Positions 44,690 to 56,122 of a stretch of 64,000 bases of DNA are shown here, in pieces. Source of the DNA: Berberis thunbergii (Eukaryota; Streptophyta; Magnoliopsida; Ranunculales; Berberidaceae); assembly GCA_003290165.1 (NCBI GenBank), contig QNQO01000602.1, forward strand, positions 1 to 64,000. Direction: 5' to 3'. Numbering within the stretch: position 1 is the first letter of the stretch; each line of letters starts with the position of its first letter. The notes beneath the pieces are model-generated. The model did not search any database. It saw only the letters and a program-made list of their open reading frames with translations, and was not told the DNA's origin. The position numbers were made by a program, and so were the translations under genes.

Positions 44690-47046
44690 ACAATTAACGC
44701 ATTTTTCAAGAAAAAACTTTCCATGACAAATATCAAAATTTTGTTGCAAAAAACTTTTAACAAGGAAAAAATTTGTTACTGGGTTCGTGGAAGCATCCTC
44801 GTCACTAAAGGTTTTTACCAAAGAATTACATTTTTGTTGGTAACACAATTGATAAGTCAAGGAAACACGGTGTTGGTAATACTGACAACTACCAAGGAAA
44901 TTCATTGGTAAAAATCAAATAGTTTTACCAACAAATTGTTTTGTTGCAAGAAAACTTTTGTTTACCTATGAATTGTTTTCTCGAAAAAACTTAGAATCTT
45001 CAAGGAAAATTGTCGTGGGAAAATGTAACTACCTTTATCAAAGAACTTTTTCATTTGTAAAATGAATGTATATCAATGAAAAATGTCATAGGTACTGTTA
45101 ACAATTACCAAGAAAATTATTTTCAATAAAAAAATTATATATTAAAACGATCATTTTCTAGGTATCAATCTCTAACATCACCCACTACCTCCCAAACTCT
45201 AGGGAGGTCGCTCTTGATGATAAGAGCCCACTATGAAATTTCATATATAATATATTTATTTTTAGGCTCAACGGGAATCGAACTCCTGGCCTATAGTAAA
45301 ATTTGTTGCAATATTTACCAATTGAGCTATTTGAATAATCGTGTTGTGTGAAACAACTTTATAGCTTATTAAATCAAATTACTAATTTTTTGAATTAAAA
45401 AAATCATTGCTACGTATATAATAGAGACCAATATATAATATTTTGTCACTATAAATTAGAACTAAATATTTTCACGATTATAAGATTTATGTTAAATATC
45501 TACCACTTCTAGCAATGAAAAAAAATTCACAATAACACCATTATAATTAGCAACAAAATAGTAATAGCATTTCAATGTTATATGTTATTGAAATTGGTTA
45601 TATCCCCAATGAAAAAAAATTTAATTGTTATCAATAAGAAAACGAGCCTTAATAAGAAAAACGTTCATGAAAATTTTATCAATATTTAGCAACGAAATAA
45701 ATTGTTACCATTAATATTATAAGTAACAGTAAAATAATGTTGTATTATTAAATAAATTTTATTTGATTTTTCAGATGAAATAATATCAATGCTACTAATA
45801 AAAAATTTCAACGAATTTATATTTTTGCACAATAAAGAGGCTAGGAGCTTTAAATATAAATAAATTTCATGAAAAAAATTCATTATAAGTAATCAAATAA
45901 ATTGTTGCAATAACGTGGTAATTAACTAGAAAAAAATTTAGTTTCATTGTTGAAGAGACACGAACAAGTGTTATAATGCATTTACTAAGAAAATGTTTGT
46001 CAATAATATTAATATTTATTAACAGTGAAATAATTTATTGTAAATGACGTCATTATAACTAACAAACTAAAATTTCGTTGAAATAGAAATATTTTGTTGC
46101 TAAATAATGTTGAAGGGAAATTGGTTTTGGAATGAATATTTTTCGCCACCTCTTTACAAAGAAAACTTGAAAACAAAATAGATTTTGTTACAAAAAGTGA
46201 CAACTCTATGGTTTTTTCAATGAAATTTATTTTTGTTAGAAAATAGTAACATATTAACAAGGAAAAAAATTTGTTAGTAACTAAAACATTTTTTGTAGTA
46301 AGTATACCAACTTCCAAAAAAAATAATGACTTGTCGCTATAAAATAGTTAGTGAGCTTTAATGAGAAACAAATTTTCATGAAAATAATTATCAGCTTTTA
46401 CCTAGAAAACAATTTGTTACGAACAAGGTTATAATTACCAACAAAATCTTATTTCATAGCTACAAACATTTTATTAAAAAAGATATTGTTTCCAACAAAA
46501 TAAAAAACATTGCCAATAGTGTGACAATTCTCAACGAAATATTAATTTGTTGTTATAAATTAGTAAACGAGCTTTAACAAGAAAAAACCTAATGGAAAAA
46601 ATTATCAATCATTATCAACGAACCGAATCATTACTAATAATGTGATTATTGTCTAGGAAAACATATTTCCTTACTAAAAATAAGTAAATAAGATTTACTA
46701 TTCGTTAACAAGGAAATGATTTGTTGTTAAAATTAGTCTTCTTTAGCAACAAAATATTTCATTCTAGATGATGCCATAATTACCAAGGAATAAGTATTTT
46801 GTGAATTTGTGGCCATAAAAATAACTTCGTTAAATCAATTTGGCGAGAAATTGGTTTGGAGGGAATGTTTTTCACCACCTATTTAACAAGGAATGTTTCC
46901 TAAAAAATATATTTTGTTGGAAAACAGTAACAAGTTTATGGTTTTTTCAAGGAAATGTTTTATTCGTTGACAATGCTACAATATTAACAATGAAATCAAT
47001 TTTCGTAGTAATAATTTTGCTGGTAAAAAATAGATTTCTTGTAGTG
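44690..47046 (+). mobile_element. CACTA-like transposon terminus with subterminal repeats
   Basis: The right end TTTCTTGTAGTG (47035-47046) is the reverse of CACTACAAGAAA, the signature of plant CACTA elements, followed by GGT. Some 2.3 kb inward is packed with diverged motifs such as AACGAAAT, TTTGTTGC and CAAGGAAA in both orientations, as in CACTA subterminal regions. A near-copy TTTTTTGTAGTA lies at about 46286-46297. No CACTACAAG left end and no transposase were found, so the element is incomplete or chimaeric. Confidence 0.6.
45180..45340 (-). mobile_element. tRNA-derived SINE-like element nested in CACTA region
   Basis: On the minus strand ATAGCTCAATTGGTAAATAT (A box, about 45312-45331) is followed by GGAGTTCGATTCCCG (B box, about 45272-45286) and a unique body. 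It stands out from the surrounding repeats. No clear target duplication was seen. Confidence 0.55.
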
Positions 47047-47049
47047 GGT

Positions 47050-47595
47050 GCTCCAAACTTGGTTGATAGAGATTATGATATACAAAAGTTGTATACATTA
47101 TTAAGGAATTTAAAATACCATTATACCAGGGTTGTATAGAAAGTTCGGGTCGTGTTAAGTTATTTTACAAAATTTTCTTTTGACGATCATCACTTCTTAC
47201 ATTTTACTATTTATTAAATTTTTATGAATCTTTTAACCACATTAACGTGACGTGGCAAGATTAGAATATATTAGATTGTGGACCTCTAATACATGTTGAA
47301 AGTATTACGGTAATACTGATATTATTAACTAATTGGCATAAGGTGTATTTCTATATTAAATGCGATAAAAAAATTTGTTTGGCCTGATTTATTCTTTTCA
47401 TAGAACTTGAAAGCTATACAAGGTGTGTTTGTATTACTAACTACAAAATACAAAATTTTGGCATAAAGTGCATTTGGTTCTTCCTTTTCGTTAACCTGAT
47501 TTCTACAAAATTCAGAGAACTTGAAGCTACGGAAGTTTGATACTTGTACATTGATGATGCTAATCAATACTGGGAATGACCTCGTATCCAACAAA
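47050..47595. other. Noncoding, short internal repeats
   Basis: The segment AACTTGAA(A)GCTA...GT near 47405 and 47519 is repeated within a stretch that leads into the tandem array. No gene was seen. Confidence 0.4.
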
Positions 47596-47596
47596 T

Positions 47597-48392
47597 CTAA
47601 TTTCTCGATATATGTCAAATTTTCACGAAAGATTAATTATTTTGTAGTTACTGAAATATCTTTTCAAATTTGAAAATATTTAATATTTTCTAAGGGAAAT
47701 TTCCCTGAGAAAAGTATATTTCAATCTTCGTATATTTTTAACATCCTAATGTTATTTTGGTATTAAAATTTTGTTATTTGAGTGATTTTTATGTAACTTG
47801 TAGTTTGTGTACATTATGAGTCGTGTGAGACTTTTTATTTAATATCTAAGATTTTTAAATGCATAATTTATATTGTTAAATTCAAAATTACAATAATTTT
47901 TTTTTATTTCTTATACAAAACAAAATATTTCTTAAAATTATGACACCGAAATTAACTTGAAAAACAAAATCACAATCCTTAATTATAATCATCTTCATGT
48001 ATGTTCAGTTTATCATTGTATTTCACTCAATTGAAATTACTTGTATATGTGGTTGATGGAGTAGAAGAAACACAATAAACAATAAGCAAATAAATAATGA
48101 CAGGTGTTACATGGTACTAGGTGAGAAAATCATTGATTTAAATGAAATCAAAGAAGGAAAAACGAGTGACGAATTGAAAAATTATAAAATAAAAATTAAA
48201 AAGGATACCAAAGATACCTATCTTGAACTTGTATTACAATATCAACAAACTCGAGTAGCTGGATGCAATATTAAGGTATGACAACACTGAGTATAACATG
48301 AAAATTCAACTTGAGGTTACGAATGAGGTGTAGGAATTCTAGATTTGGTGGATGGAAGCACGTTTTTTCAAAAAGAAGAACATAATTACTAA
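47597..48392. repeat. Tandem array unit A (about 0.8 kb)
   Basis: It opens with TTTCTCGATATATGTCAAAT and has ordered blocks AAATTTCCCTGAGAAAA, TGTTATTTTGGTAT, ATGAGTCGTGTGAGAC, AACACAATAAACAATAAGCA, GAGAAAATCATTGAT and AACATAATTACTAAC. All recur in unit B, and the first four largely in unit C. A Lys-rich frame near 48120-48270 is shared with unit B but is broken in both. Confidence 0.75.
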
Positions 48393-49242
48393 CAATGAAT
48401 GTGATTTCTTGAAATATGTCAAAATTTCATGAAATATTCCCTATTTTGTATTTGCCGAAACATCTTTCAAAATTTAGAATATTTAATTTTTTCTTAGTGG
48501 AATTTCCCTAAGAAAATATTATATTTCAATCTCTATATATTTTAACACGCCAATTTTATTTTGATATCGAAAGTTTGTTACGTGAGTGATTCTTACGTAA
48601 TATGTAGATTGTATACACTATGAGTCGTTTGAGACTTTTTATGTAATATTTAAAATTTTAAAATGCATAATTTTATTGTTAAAGTCGAAATTACAATCTA
48701 AATTTTTTACATTTTTCTATACAAAACGAAATCTTTCTTAAAATCTGGAGACCAAAAATAACTCGAAAACGAAATCAGAATCCTTGATTATAATATCCTT
48801 CATGTATATTGTGTTTATGCTTGTAATTTACTCAATTGAAATGACTTGAATTTGTGTTTGGACTGAGAAATTCTTTGTAGACATATAGGGGGTTGAGGGA
48901 GTAGAAAAAACACAATAAGCAATAAGCAATAAAAACAAACAAAATATTGCAGGTGTTTATAGTGTATTGGATGAGAAAATCATTGATGTAAATGAACTTA
49001 AAAAAGACAAAGCGAGTGTCGAAGTGAAGAAACATGTAAAAAAAATTAAATGATACCAAATATACCTACCTTGAACTTGAATGACATGATCAACAAACTC
49101 AATTAGTTGGGTGCAACATTAAGGTATGCCAACGTTGAGTATAACATGAAGATCCAACTAGAGAATAAGAACGAGGCTTCAAAATTAAGTGGATGAAAAC
49201 AAGATTTTTCATTGAGAATAACATAATTACCGACAGTCCTGG
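48393..49242. repeat. Tandem array unit B (about 0.85 kb)
   Basis: It has the same block order as unit A, with extra sequence near 48840-48890. It ends ACATAATTACCGACA, after which unit C would be expected; the exportin-7 pseudogene starts there instead. Confidence 0.75.
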
Positions 49243-49990
49243 AAGGCTTTCATCAGTTTTGAATCATTAGTTGATGACATGTTTAGGTCTACTAATGTTC
49301 TATATGCGTTAACTAGGTTGATCAAGGATCTCATATGACTAACTACAACAACAAATAGTCACGTGTTATATGGACTTCTATTTAACACATGCCATTTTTG
49401 CTAAGAGACATTGAAGGTTGAAAGACTTCACAGCTTGCAATAGTTTACTTCGCGTTCTTGGAGATTATTTTCAACAATCATGAAATTTTGAACGTAGATA
49501 CAAGCATTTTATGCGTATTGTTGGAACTTTTAAATCTGGTCTTAAGATGGAAACCAATATTTTATTGCAGTGTGCTTCTGCTATAAATAACATGGTTGTT
49601 TTCTATTTCAACCACATTACATTGGGTGAGGAATCGACATCTCCAGTTTCAATTAACCTTGCTAAACACATTGAAGAATGCCCCGAGTTGTTTCCAAAAT
49701 TATTGAAGACAATGTTTGAAATTGTTTTATTGGAAGATTGTGGCAACCAGTAGAGTCTTAGTAGGCCGATGCTCAGCTTGATACTTATCACTTATTAGTA
49801 GTGAGTAGGTTTCACTGATATTAAAGCTCAAATATTGGATATTCAACCAGCAGATCAACAACGCTTCACTATTTGATTCGACAAATTAATGGTAGATGTT
49901 ACTTGAAGTTTGGAACCAAAAAAACTGGAAAAGTTCACAGAAAACCTGACTATATTTAGACATGCATTCCATGTTAAATAGCTCGTCTCA
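49243..49990 (+). pseudogene. XPO7: Exportin-7 (importin-beta family) pseudogene, C-terminal part
   Basis: Translated pieces match plant exportin 7 in the right order: AFISFESLVDDMFR, ALTRLIKDL, TNSHVLYGLLF, then after a deletion YFAFLEIIFNNH, HFMRIVGTFKSGLKMETNIL, LQCASAINNMVVFYFNHITL, ECPELFPKLLKTMFEIVL and EDCGNQ*SLSRPMLSLILI. The last piece is DIKAQIL...QPADQQRF and LTIFRHAFHVK. Exportin 7 is a nuclear transport receptor of about 1050 residues; only the last quarter or so is present. Stops, frameshifts and a large internal deletion make it dead. No introns are seen, which fits a processed copy, but no poly(A) tail was found. Confidence 0.85.
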
Positions 49991-50276
49991 TCTGCACCTA
50001 TAGATTTTGAAATATACCAAATATAACACCTCATTCATCTTCATCTTTCCGACAATAGCAACAAATGCATTAGTTGGGATAAAATCACCATTCATCAGTT
50101 TGTCCCTTTGCTGCTACGAAAAAAAAACAGATGTTGTGAAGGTAGGTGAACAGCTTGAGGTGAACAGCTTGAGGTGGTGGTTTTTGTTAAAAATTTGTTG
50201 TGACTATCATGCATACAAATAGTTGTCATGACACCCATTATGTATCAATTAGAAGATAATTAGGAACTTGTGACAA

Positions 50277-50316
<40 letters not shown>

Positions 50317-50514
50317 AAACCTCCAGTGTGGAGGGGCACCTCTGGAATGTCAGACCTTTATTACTTTTCAAGAAAATTGAGTTACAATCAATACGGGGGT
50401 ACATTTACCCGTGATATAACCAAAACAAAAATTGGGCCGCATCCGAAAACCAAAATACATAAAGCCAACATATCACCAATGCTGGCAATGAAATCTACGA
50501 TCCACAACCATATT

Positions 50515-50576
50515 TTTTAACCTCCTCCTCGTGCCCTTATTACCAACCCCACGAGTATTTCAAAACATAAATTTTT
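50515..50576 (-). pseudogene. Start of LINE ORF2 (APE endonuclease) remnant
   Basis: Directly after ORF1 the frame reads KFMF*NTRGVGNKGTRRRLK, the common N-terminus of plant LINE endonucleases (FL.WN.RG.G....R.LK), with TGG mutated to TGA. Homology then stops, about 200 bp before the poly(A). The rest of ORF2 (RT, RNase H) is missing. Confidence 0.7.
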
Positions 50577-50583
50577 CATCATC

Positions 50584-52554
50584 TTAAGCACGGGAGGAAA
50601 ATTTGCCCCTCTTAGTCTTACGACGCTTGCCCGGAAGGGCCGCCAGTTTGACTTTGTGCTGTAGATCCTTATCGGAGTGCGCCCCCAAATTTATATCATT
50701 AATAGCATGTGATTCCGGCCCCAACTCCGATTCCGACGCAGCCTCGTCACTATCATCTGTGGCGCTATTAAGTGTATTAGCAGTCATAGATTGTTTATTT
50801 AGTCGCAAAGCACGGTTCTCCTCAAACAGCTGGACGACGACATCAAACAAGCTTCCGTCCTTGTCATTCCTTGCTGTAGCGGGCACTGAAAAATTACCAG
50901 TTACCGCGGATTGAGCGCGCTTGGCCAAAACCTCTGCCAAACGTTCCATCACTGTCGGCTTCACCGGGGCAGCCTCTACTTCCTGTATCATTTCACTTGA
51001 TTTTGTTTGCGTCACTAAAGAGTCACCAACGGCGAGCAAGTCGCGTGCCGACTGAGGTATCACGTCCCCTGGGTTGGGGTCGTGAAGAGGCTGAGGCCGT
51101 GGACTGAGAGGCCGTGGGCAGGCCGTGCTCGGACGTGGGCCGAGGTCTAACTGTTGTCCTGCTCGGGTCAAGGACGGGCTGGGTCCTTGATCAAGCTGGA
51201 CCCGAGGAGTGCCCAGAGCCGTGGTCTGGCTGAGACTGTGCTCTGACCCAGGGCTTGGACTAGTGGTGAGCGCATTCTGTTTGGGGCCGTTAGCTGACTG
51301 GGGCGAAGCCACTCCTAATTCCCCTTCCAATGAAGCTCGTGTCTCTGATCCAGGAAGCCCTAATTGAGCGTCCCCAATGTCATCGTGCGACCTTGCCACA
51401 AATTGATGTTCCGGGCAGATAACTTCATTTGGCATGTCGTCGGAAAGACCACTCTTGGCCCCTGAGATTATGTCACATGTTGGCTGTGTCGGCTGTTCTT
51501 GAATTCCAATAGCATTTGCAATCTCCGAAGTTGTATAACCCGCCTCTAGGAGGCATTCTTTCGTAGTTTCTGGAACCTGCTCAGCACTAACATGATCCAT
51601 GTTCTCACTCTCCTTTGCATCAATGTTTGCAGTGAGCGACTCAAATTTGTTTGACAAAAACACCTTACCCGGATCCATGGCCACCGGCCTCTTCTCCCCA
51701 ACTTCCTCATTTATCTCCTCCCTCTGACTATGCTTTGCGCCACTCGGACTTGCTGTAGGAATGAGAGGCTCATCTTTTTTGCTAACGGGGACATATTGTT
51801 GTTTGACGGTGTTGGGTTCAACCTTTGGCTTGGTCATCTCCTCATTACCAAGATCCGAGGCTTTCCCTCCGCCCTTAAGACCCGAATTTTTTCTACAAAA
51901 CTCCTCTTGGTGCCCTATCAGAGAACAAAAATCACAGTATTTGAATCCAGGGAATTCTATCTTCTACCAGAAACCCCTATTGTTGGCCCTGTCAATCCAA
52001 ACTCTGGTTGGTAATTTATCCGCCAAAGTCATCTCCACGCAAACACGGGCAAAACCCGGGCGTGACAGGCAACGAGTATGGTCATCCATCCGCAAAAAAC
52101 CACCAAAAGAGTTCACAATTGCTTTTAAAATAGGGGGATGAAATAAATGCAAAGGTAAGTTAGGCAACTCTACCCATAGCGGCACCGAGATCGGGTCCTC
52201 CTTCAAACTGAAATCATCATGTAATCGAAAAGCTTTGAACCGAACTCCACGAATAAAAAAGGAGTCACGCGACAATACTTTCTTTGCTTCCTCCTCAGAT
52301 TGAAGGCGGACTAACACGTGCCGTTGATTCAGTAAGCCGAGTGAAAAATCGCCTAAAATGCCCCAAGTTCTGTGAATCGAATCTCGAATATTTGCCAAAG
52401 TTGGTCGGTAACTGGAGAATTTTAGGACAATCACGTGTTTTTCCATGAAAACTTCTCCACGGACTTCATCCGTGGCCGTGATTCCTATTGCTGGTGCCCC
52501 CTCTTTGCGGAAACGGGTTCCTTCGACCGAAGTCTCCGCAGCATCGTCCACCAA
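50584..52554 (-). pseudogene. LINE ORF1 (DUF4283 plus CCHC knuckle), one internal stop
   Basis: The N-terminal part has the DUF4283-like fold (VIVLKFSSYRPTLANIRDSI, then RHVLVRLQSEEEA and PLWVELPNLPLHLF). It is followed by RPGFARVCVEM and the knuckle CDFCSLIGHQEEFC (C-x2-C-x4-H-x4-C). A TAG at 51964-51966 interrupts just before the knuckle; the frame is otherwise open for about 656 codons, ending GKRRKTKRGKFSSRA. The C-terminal half is Pro/Ser/Glu-rich and unstructured. ORF1 proteins bind element RNA. An alternative is a host DUF4283 gene, but the poly(A) tail and downstream endonuclease remnant favour a LINE. Confidence 0.8.
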
Positions 52555-52559
52555 TGAAT

Positions 52560-52616
52560 GTTTGTGTTATCATTTTATGTTTGTGTTATCATTTTATGTT
52601 TGTGTTATGATAATGA
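52560..52616. repeat. 19-bp tandem repeat at LINE 5' junction
   Basis: TTTGTGTTATCATTTTATG is repeated twice and followed by a partial third copy. It may be target-site slippage at the insertion or part of the LINE 5' region. Confidence 0.8.
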
Positions 52617-52635
52617 CAAAAAAAAAAGTTACCGG

Positions 52636-53040
52636 CAATGAATGTGATTTTCTCAAAATATGTCAAAATTTCACAAAATATTTCATATTTTATAGTTACT
52701 GAAATATCTTCCAAAAGGAAAAATATTTAGTTTTTTCTTAGTCGAATTCCCCTTAGAAAAAAATATATTTCAGTCTCTGTATATTTTAACCTGCTAATGT
52801 TATTTTGGTATCAAAAGTTTGTTATGTTAGTGATTCTTATGTAATTTGTATAAACTATGAGTCATGTGAGACATTTTATGTAGTATTTAAGAGTTTAAAA
52901 TGTATAATTTATATTGTTTATTTTGAAATTACAAATATTTTTTCTATACAAAACGAAATATTTTAAGAAATATTTCTTAAAATCATAAGATCAAAATTAA
53001 CTTGAAAAACGAAATCACAATCCTTGATTACGGTCGTATC
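52636..53040. repeat. Tandem array unit C (partial)
   Basis: It starts CAATGAATGTGATTTTCTCA, as unit B does, and keeps the first half of the unit (to the AACTTGAAAAACGAAATCAC block). It then diverges near 53030. The 3.4 kb between units B and C holds the exportin-7 and LINE insertions. Confidence 0.7.
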
Positions 53041-54116
53041 TAATGATGATTCCCAAATTGATCTATTCATGGATTCCATTTTATGGATTAAAATTTCAAA
53101 AAAAAAATTATTGTAAAATAAAATGTGTTATAAAATTGGCCAACTAAAATTTTAAATTTCATAGCCTAGAAAACAATTATTTACACATTTGTTATAATTT
53201 GTTGAAACTCTACACGTCCACCTCGAGAACCTTTTGAAATTGGATATGTAAATAATGGACAACCAAAGCAAAGTTGTAGTGCAAATTTTTTAAGAACACT
53301 AAGTTAACAATAAGTATAAGGAGATATGGTCAAGGGGTGTGTAACAATATAATCAAGTAAACCAACAAAAATCAACCTAATCGAGCGGGACATAATCAAT
53401 TGGTCATTTTCTAAAAATAATTGCCAGTTAGTGTGGTTGAACGTTTTCTAGAATCAATGGGTATGATTAAATTTCTTGTTATTCATATTATCAAATAAAC
53501 TGGTCAGGTTTAGGTTTTGCCAGATAAACTTAATACGACTCATTAACCTCAACTAACACGATAACTATGAAGCTATGCCCCAAACCCATTTATAGCATGT
53601 CAATTTCACTTGTATCGATAAAATTGTCACCTCATTGCCAGAGCATCTATTTTTGTAGTGTATGTATTCCCAAATCCCAACTGAGTTGATTGTATCCAAC
53701 AATAGATAATTACTCATGCCCTTGCAACTGTCAAATATGTTTTATTTGATTGTGAATTAACATCTTTGATTTATTTGAATTTCTATGAAATCTTCAATAC
53801 CAAAATTAAAAAAAATTAAAAATAGTTAAAGAAAATTTATAATAACTCCCATCAAGCTCGACTCTCGGCAACCCATTTTTAGATGCCTATTTTGATGGAA
53901 GAAAACTCTCATACTTGTTGTTTGGATTCTTAATTTTGTAAAAAAAAAATTGGTGTGGTGGTGGTAAGGGGTTGTTAAAGCCAATGGATTATTGGTAAGT
54001 AAAATTTGTGTTTTTCTATATCACAAGTCTAGTTAAAATCAAGCCTTTTGGAAGAGCGCATAGTTTTTTTTTTCATAACCATGCCTCCTCTTCAAAACCC
54101 AACAAGGCCTCTTCAA
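53041..54116. other. Noncoding AT-rich stretch
   Basis: No gene, tRNA or element termini recognised. Confidence 0.45.
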
Positions 54117-54125
54117 TTCCCAAAT

Positions 54126-54316
54126 GAGCGATTCTATGTGTCGAGGGAAAGGGCGAGGAAACCAGCGAGGTAAACGAGGTGGCGGGGGGTGAACCGTTCA
54201 CCCCCCTCGAGATGCGCGCGTGGAACACATCTCGAGGGGGGTGAACGGTTCACCCCCCGCCACCTCGTTTACCTCGCTGGTTTCCTCGCTCTTTCCCTCG
54301 ACATTTAGAATTTCGC
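54126..54316. mobile_element. Near-perfect GC-rich palindromic MITE with 9-bp target duplication
   Basis: Arms 54139-54214 and 54228-54303 are inverted copies over 76 bp with one mismatch (GGGCGAGG against CCTCGCTC), around a 13-nt loop CGCGCGTGGAACA. The pairing resumes for six more bases after two mismatches (54131-54136 with 54306-54311). TTCCCAAAT flanks the unit at 54117-54125 and 54317-54325. A 9-bp duplication suits Mutator-like elements. Each arm contains a self-complementary GGGGTGAACCGTTCACCCC. GC content is far above the surroundings. Confidence 0.8.
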
Positions 54317-54325
54317 TTCCCAAAT

Positions 54326-55198
54326 ACATTAAATAAAAGCCACAATTATTTTATAATTTATAATTTGCCTTGGGCCTCTAAAATCTCAAGGTGGGTATTG
54401 TTTATAAGGTAAGGTCGTGCACAAATACACATAAGTATGGGAGATTATAGGGCATCCACGGCCATAAAAATTAAAGAATTTATGATTAAAATATTCATGT
54501 AAATCATCATTAAGTTTATTTGTAAAAGAATGACTTGAACTTGAAGCTTACCATACCATCTTGGTTTCCAGATATTGTTGCCTAAACTATCATTACCATA
54601 ATACTATATATAAATGCAAATATATTTTATGCGAACAAATTATTTATTCCAAGAATAGAAAAAGAAACTACAATTGTAAAAACTTATAATTCTGGGTGTT
54701 TATTGTCACATTTTTTTGAACTTCTAATTAATTGTACTCGACGAATTTAATTTGATTAGTGTTGATATATTGCTACTTGGATAAATATTCCACAGTGCAC
54801 AAACTAGAATAAGTGGGGTTTCTAAAGAAAATTAGGATTAATTGTGATATGCCCCTTATAATAATTAGTTAATATGAGATTACCCCAATAATATATCAAT
54901 TTTCCCCAGGACTAGGATCCATGCTCATTGATCGTTTGTTTTCAAAATGTTCATGTTTATATGACTAACTACCCTTTCAAAATATCTGAGGCTGAGATCA
55001 ATGTTTTATATCTCGAAATCAAATGATCCAATCAAAATAATAAACATATCTCGAGGAAAATCCCATTATTATTATTAAGAAAAATTTCATCTTCTTCCCC
55101 AACCCCCTCCCTGTCTCTGACTGAATTTCGCCACCACCACTACCCTCACCTCTTCCTCCCTATTTTCGTCCACCCACAACAACACCGCTCCCAATCCT

Positions 55199-55247
<49 letters not shown>

Positions 55248-55840
55248 TTTTTCTTCTCTCTCTTTGTACTCTCCTTTGAGACCTTCTCCTTCCTCTCTTA
55301 TGCCTTAACATCCAATCCTCCATGGCCATGGCGGACAAGTACGTGATGTTGACTCTATAGCCCATTTTTTTGTCCAAAACATGTTAAAGATTTATCATTT
55401 ATGTGTTTTTTTATGGATTTAGATCTGGGGTTCACGAGTTTCGGATGAAATCGTTGCTTTCGAGATACTTGGTTGAATTTGTGTGGAAGAAAATTAAAGA
55501 TTGATTGAAACTTTACATGTTGATATGACTGGGGGGAGGGGACTAACTGTGTGTGTTTTTCTTCTTCAACTTGTTCTGATTCCACCACCATTTGTTGAAG
55601 TAGACATGGAGATGGAATGTGTATGATCTACATCATCAACAAGCCAGCTACAACAACTTTTCCATGTTGCTGCTCATTCCCAAATACACAGAGGAAATGA
55701 GAGGGCAGGACGGTGGTCTGAAACAGAAAGACGGGGAAGGGGGTGAAGGTTCTGAAACAAATAAGGAGGGAAAGGGAGGCGGGGATTGAGGGGTTGTGTT
55801 GTTGCGGGTGGACGGAGATAGGGAGGAAGTGGGATAGGGG
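54326..55840. other. Intergenic, possible unassigned gene start
   Basis: A C/T-rich leader-like tract at 55100-55320 precedes ATGGCCATGGCGGACAAGTA at 55322, followed by GTGATG. This could be a short first exon of a plus-strand gene, but no second exon was found. Confidence 0.3.
55202..55239. repeat. (AT)n microsatellite
   Basis: About 19 AT units followed by a T run. Frames through it are artefacts. Confidence 0.95.
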
Positions 55841-56089
55841 TAGGATGGCAATGCGGCGGATTTTGGCAAATCGGTCCCCGCCTCGCTGATGATTGCAAGA
55901 TCCCCGAATCCGCTTTGAATACCCGTTTATCATATATTTTTTTTAACCATCCCCACACCGGACGAACTGGTGGATATCTGCTCCACCCTGCATATCCGTC
56001 ATTACACCACCCTTTTTTCTATCTTTTCCATCACAAAATTTTGCCCAACATCACAACCTCATAACATTCTTCCAGTATGTATTTTTTGC

Positions 56090-56122
<33 letters not shown>

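Larger units (their letters stand above)
50280..52557 (-). mobile_element. LINE with ORF1 retained and ORF2 almost wholly deleted
   Basis: The minus strand holds a long ORF1 (52554-50584) with one TAG, then the first ~60 nt of an endonuclease-type ORF2, about 200 bp of 3' sequence, and a 33-base poly(A) tail (plus T run 50280-50312). The 5' end is truncated: the coding frame starts without an ATG, next to a tandem 19-bp repeat at 52560-52615. A possible short target duplication TGACAA (50271 and about 52613) is weak. Confidence 0.8.

Noticed and set aside
50603..50914. Plus-strand frame opposite the LINE
   Set aside because: Antisense shadow of LINE ORF1.
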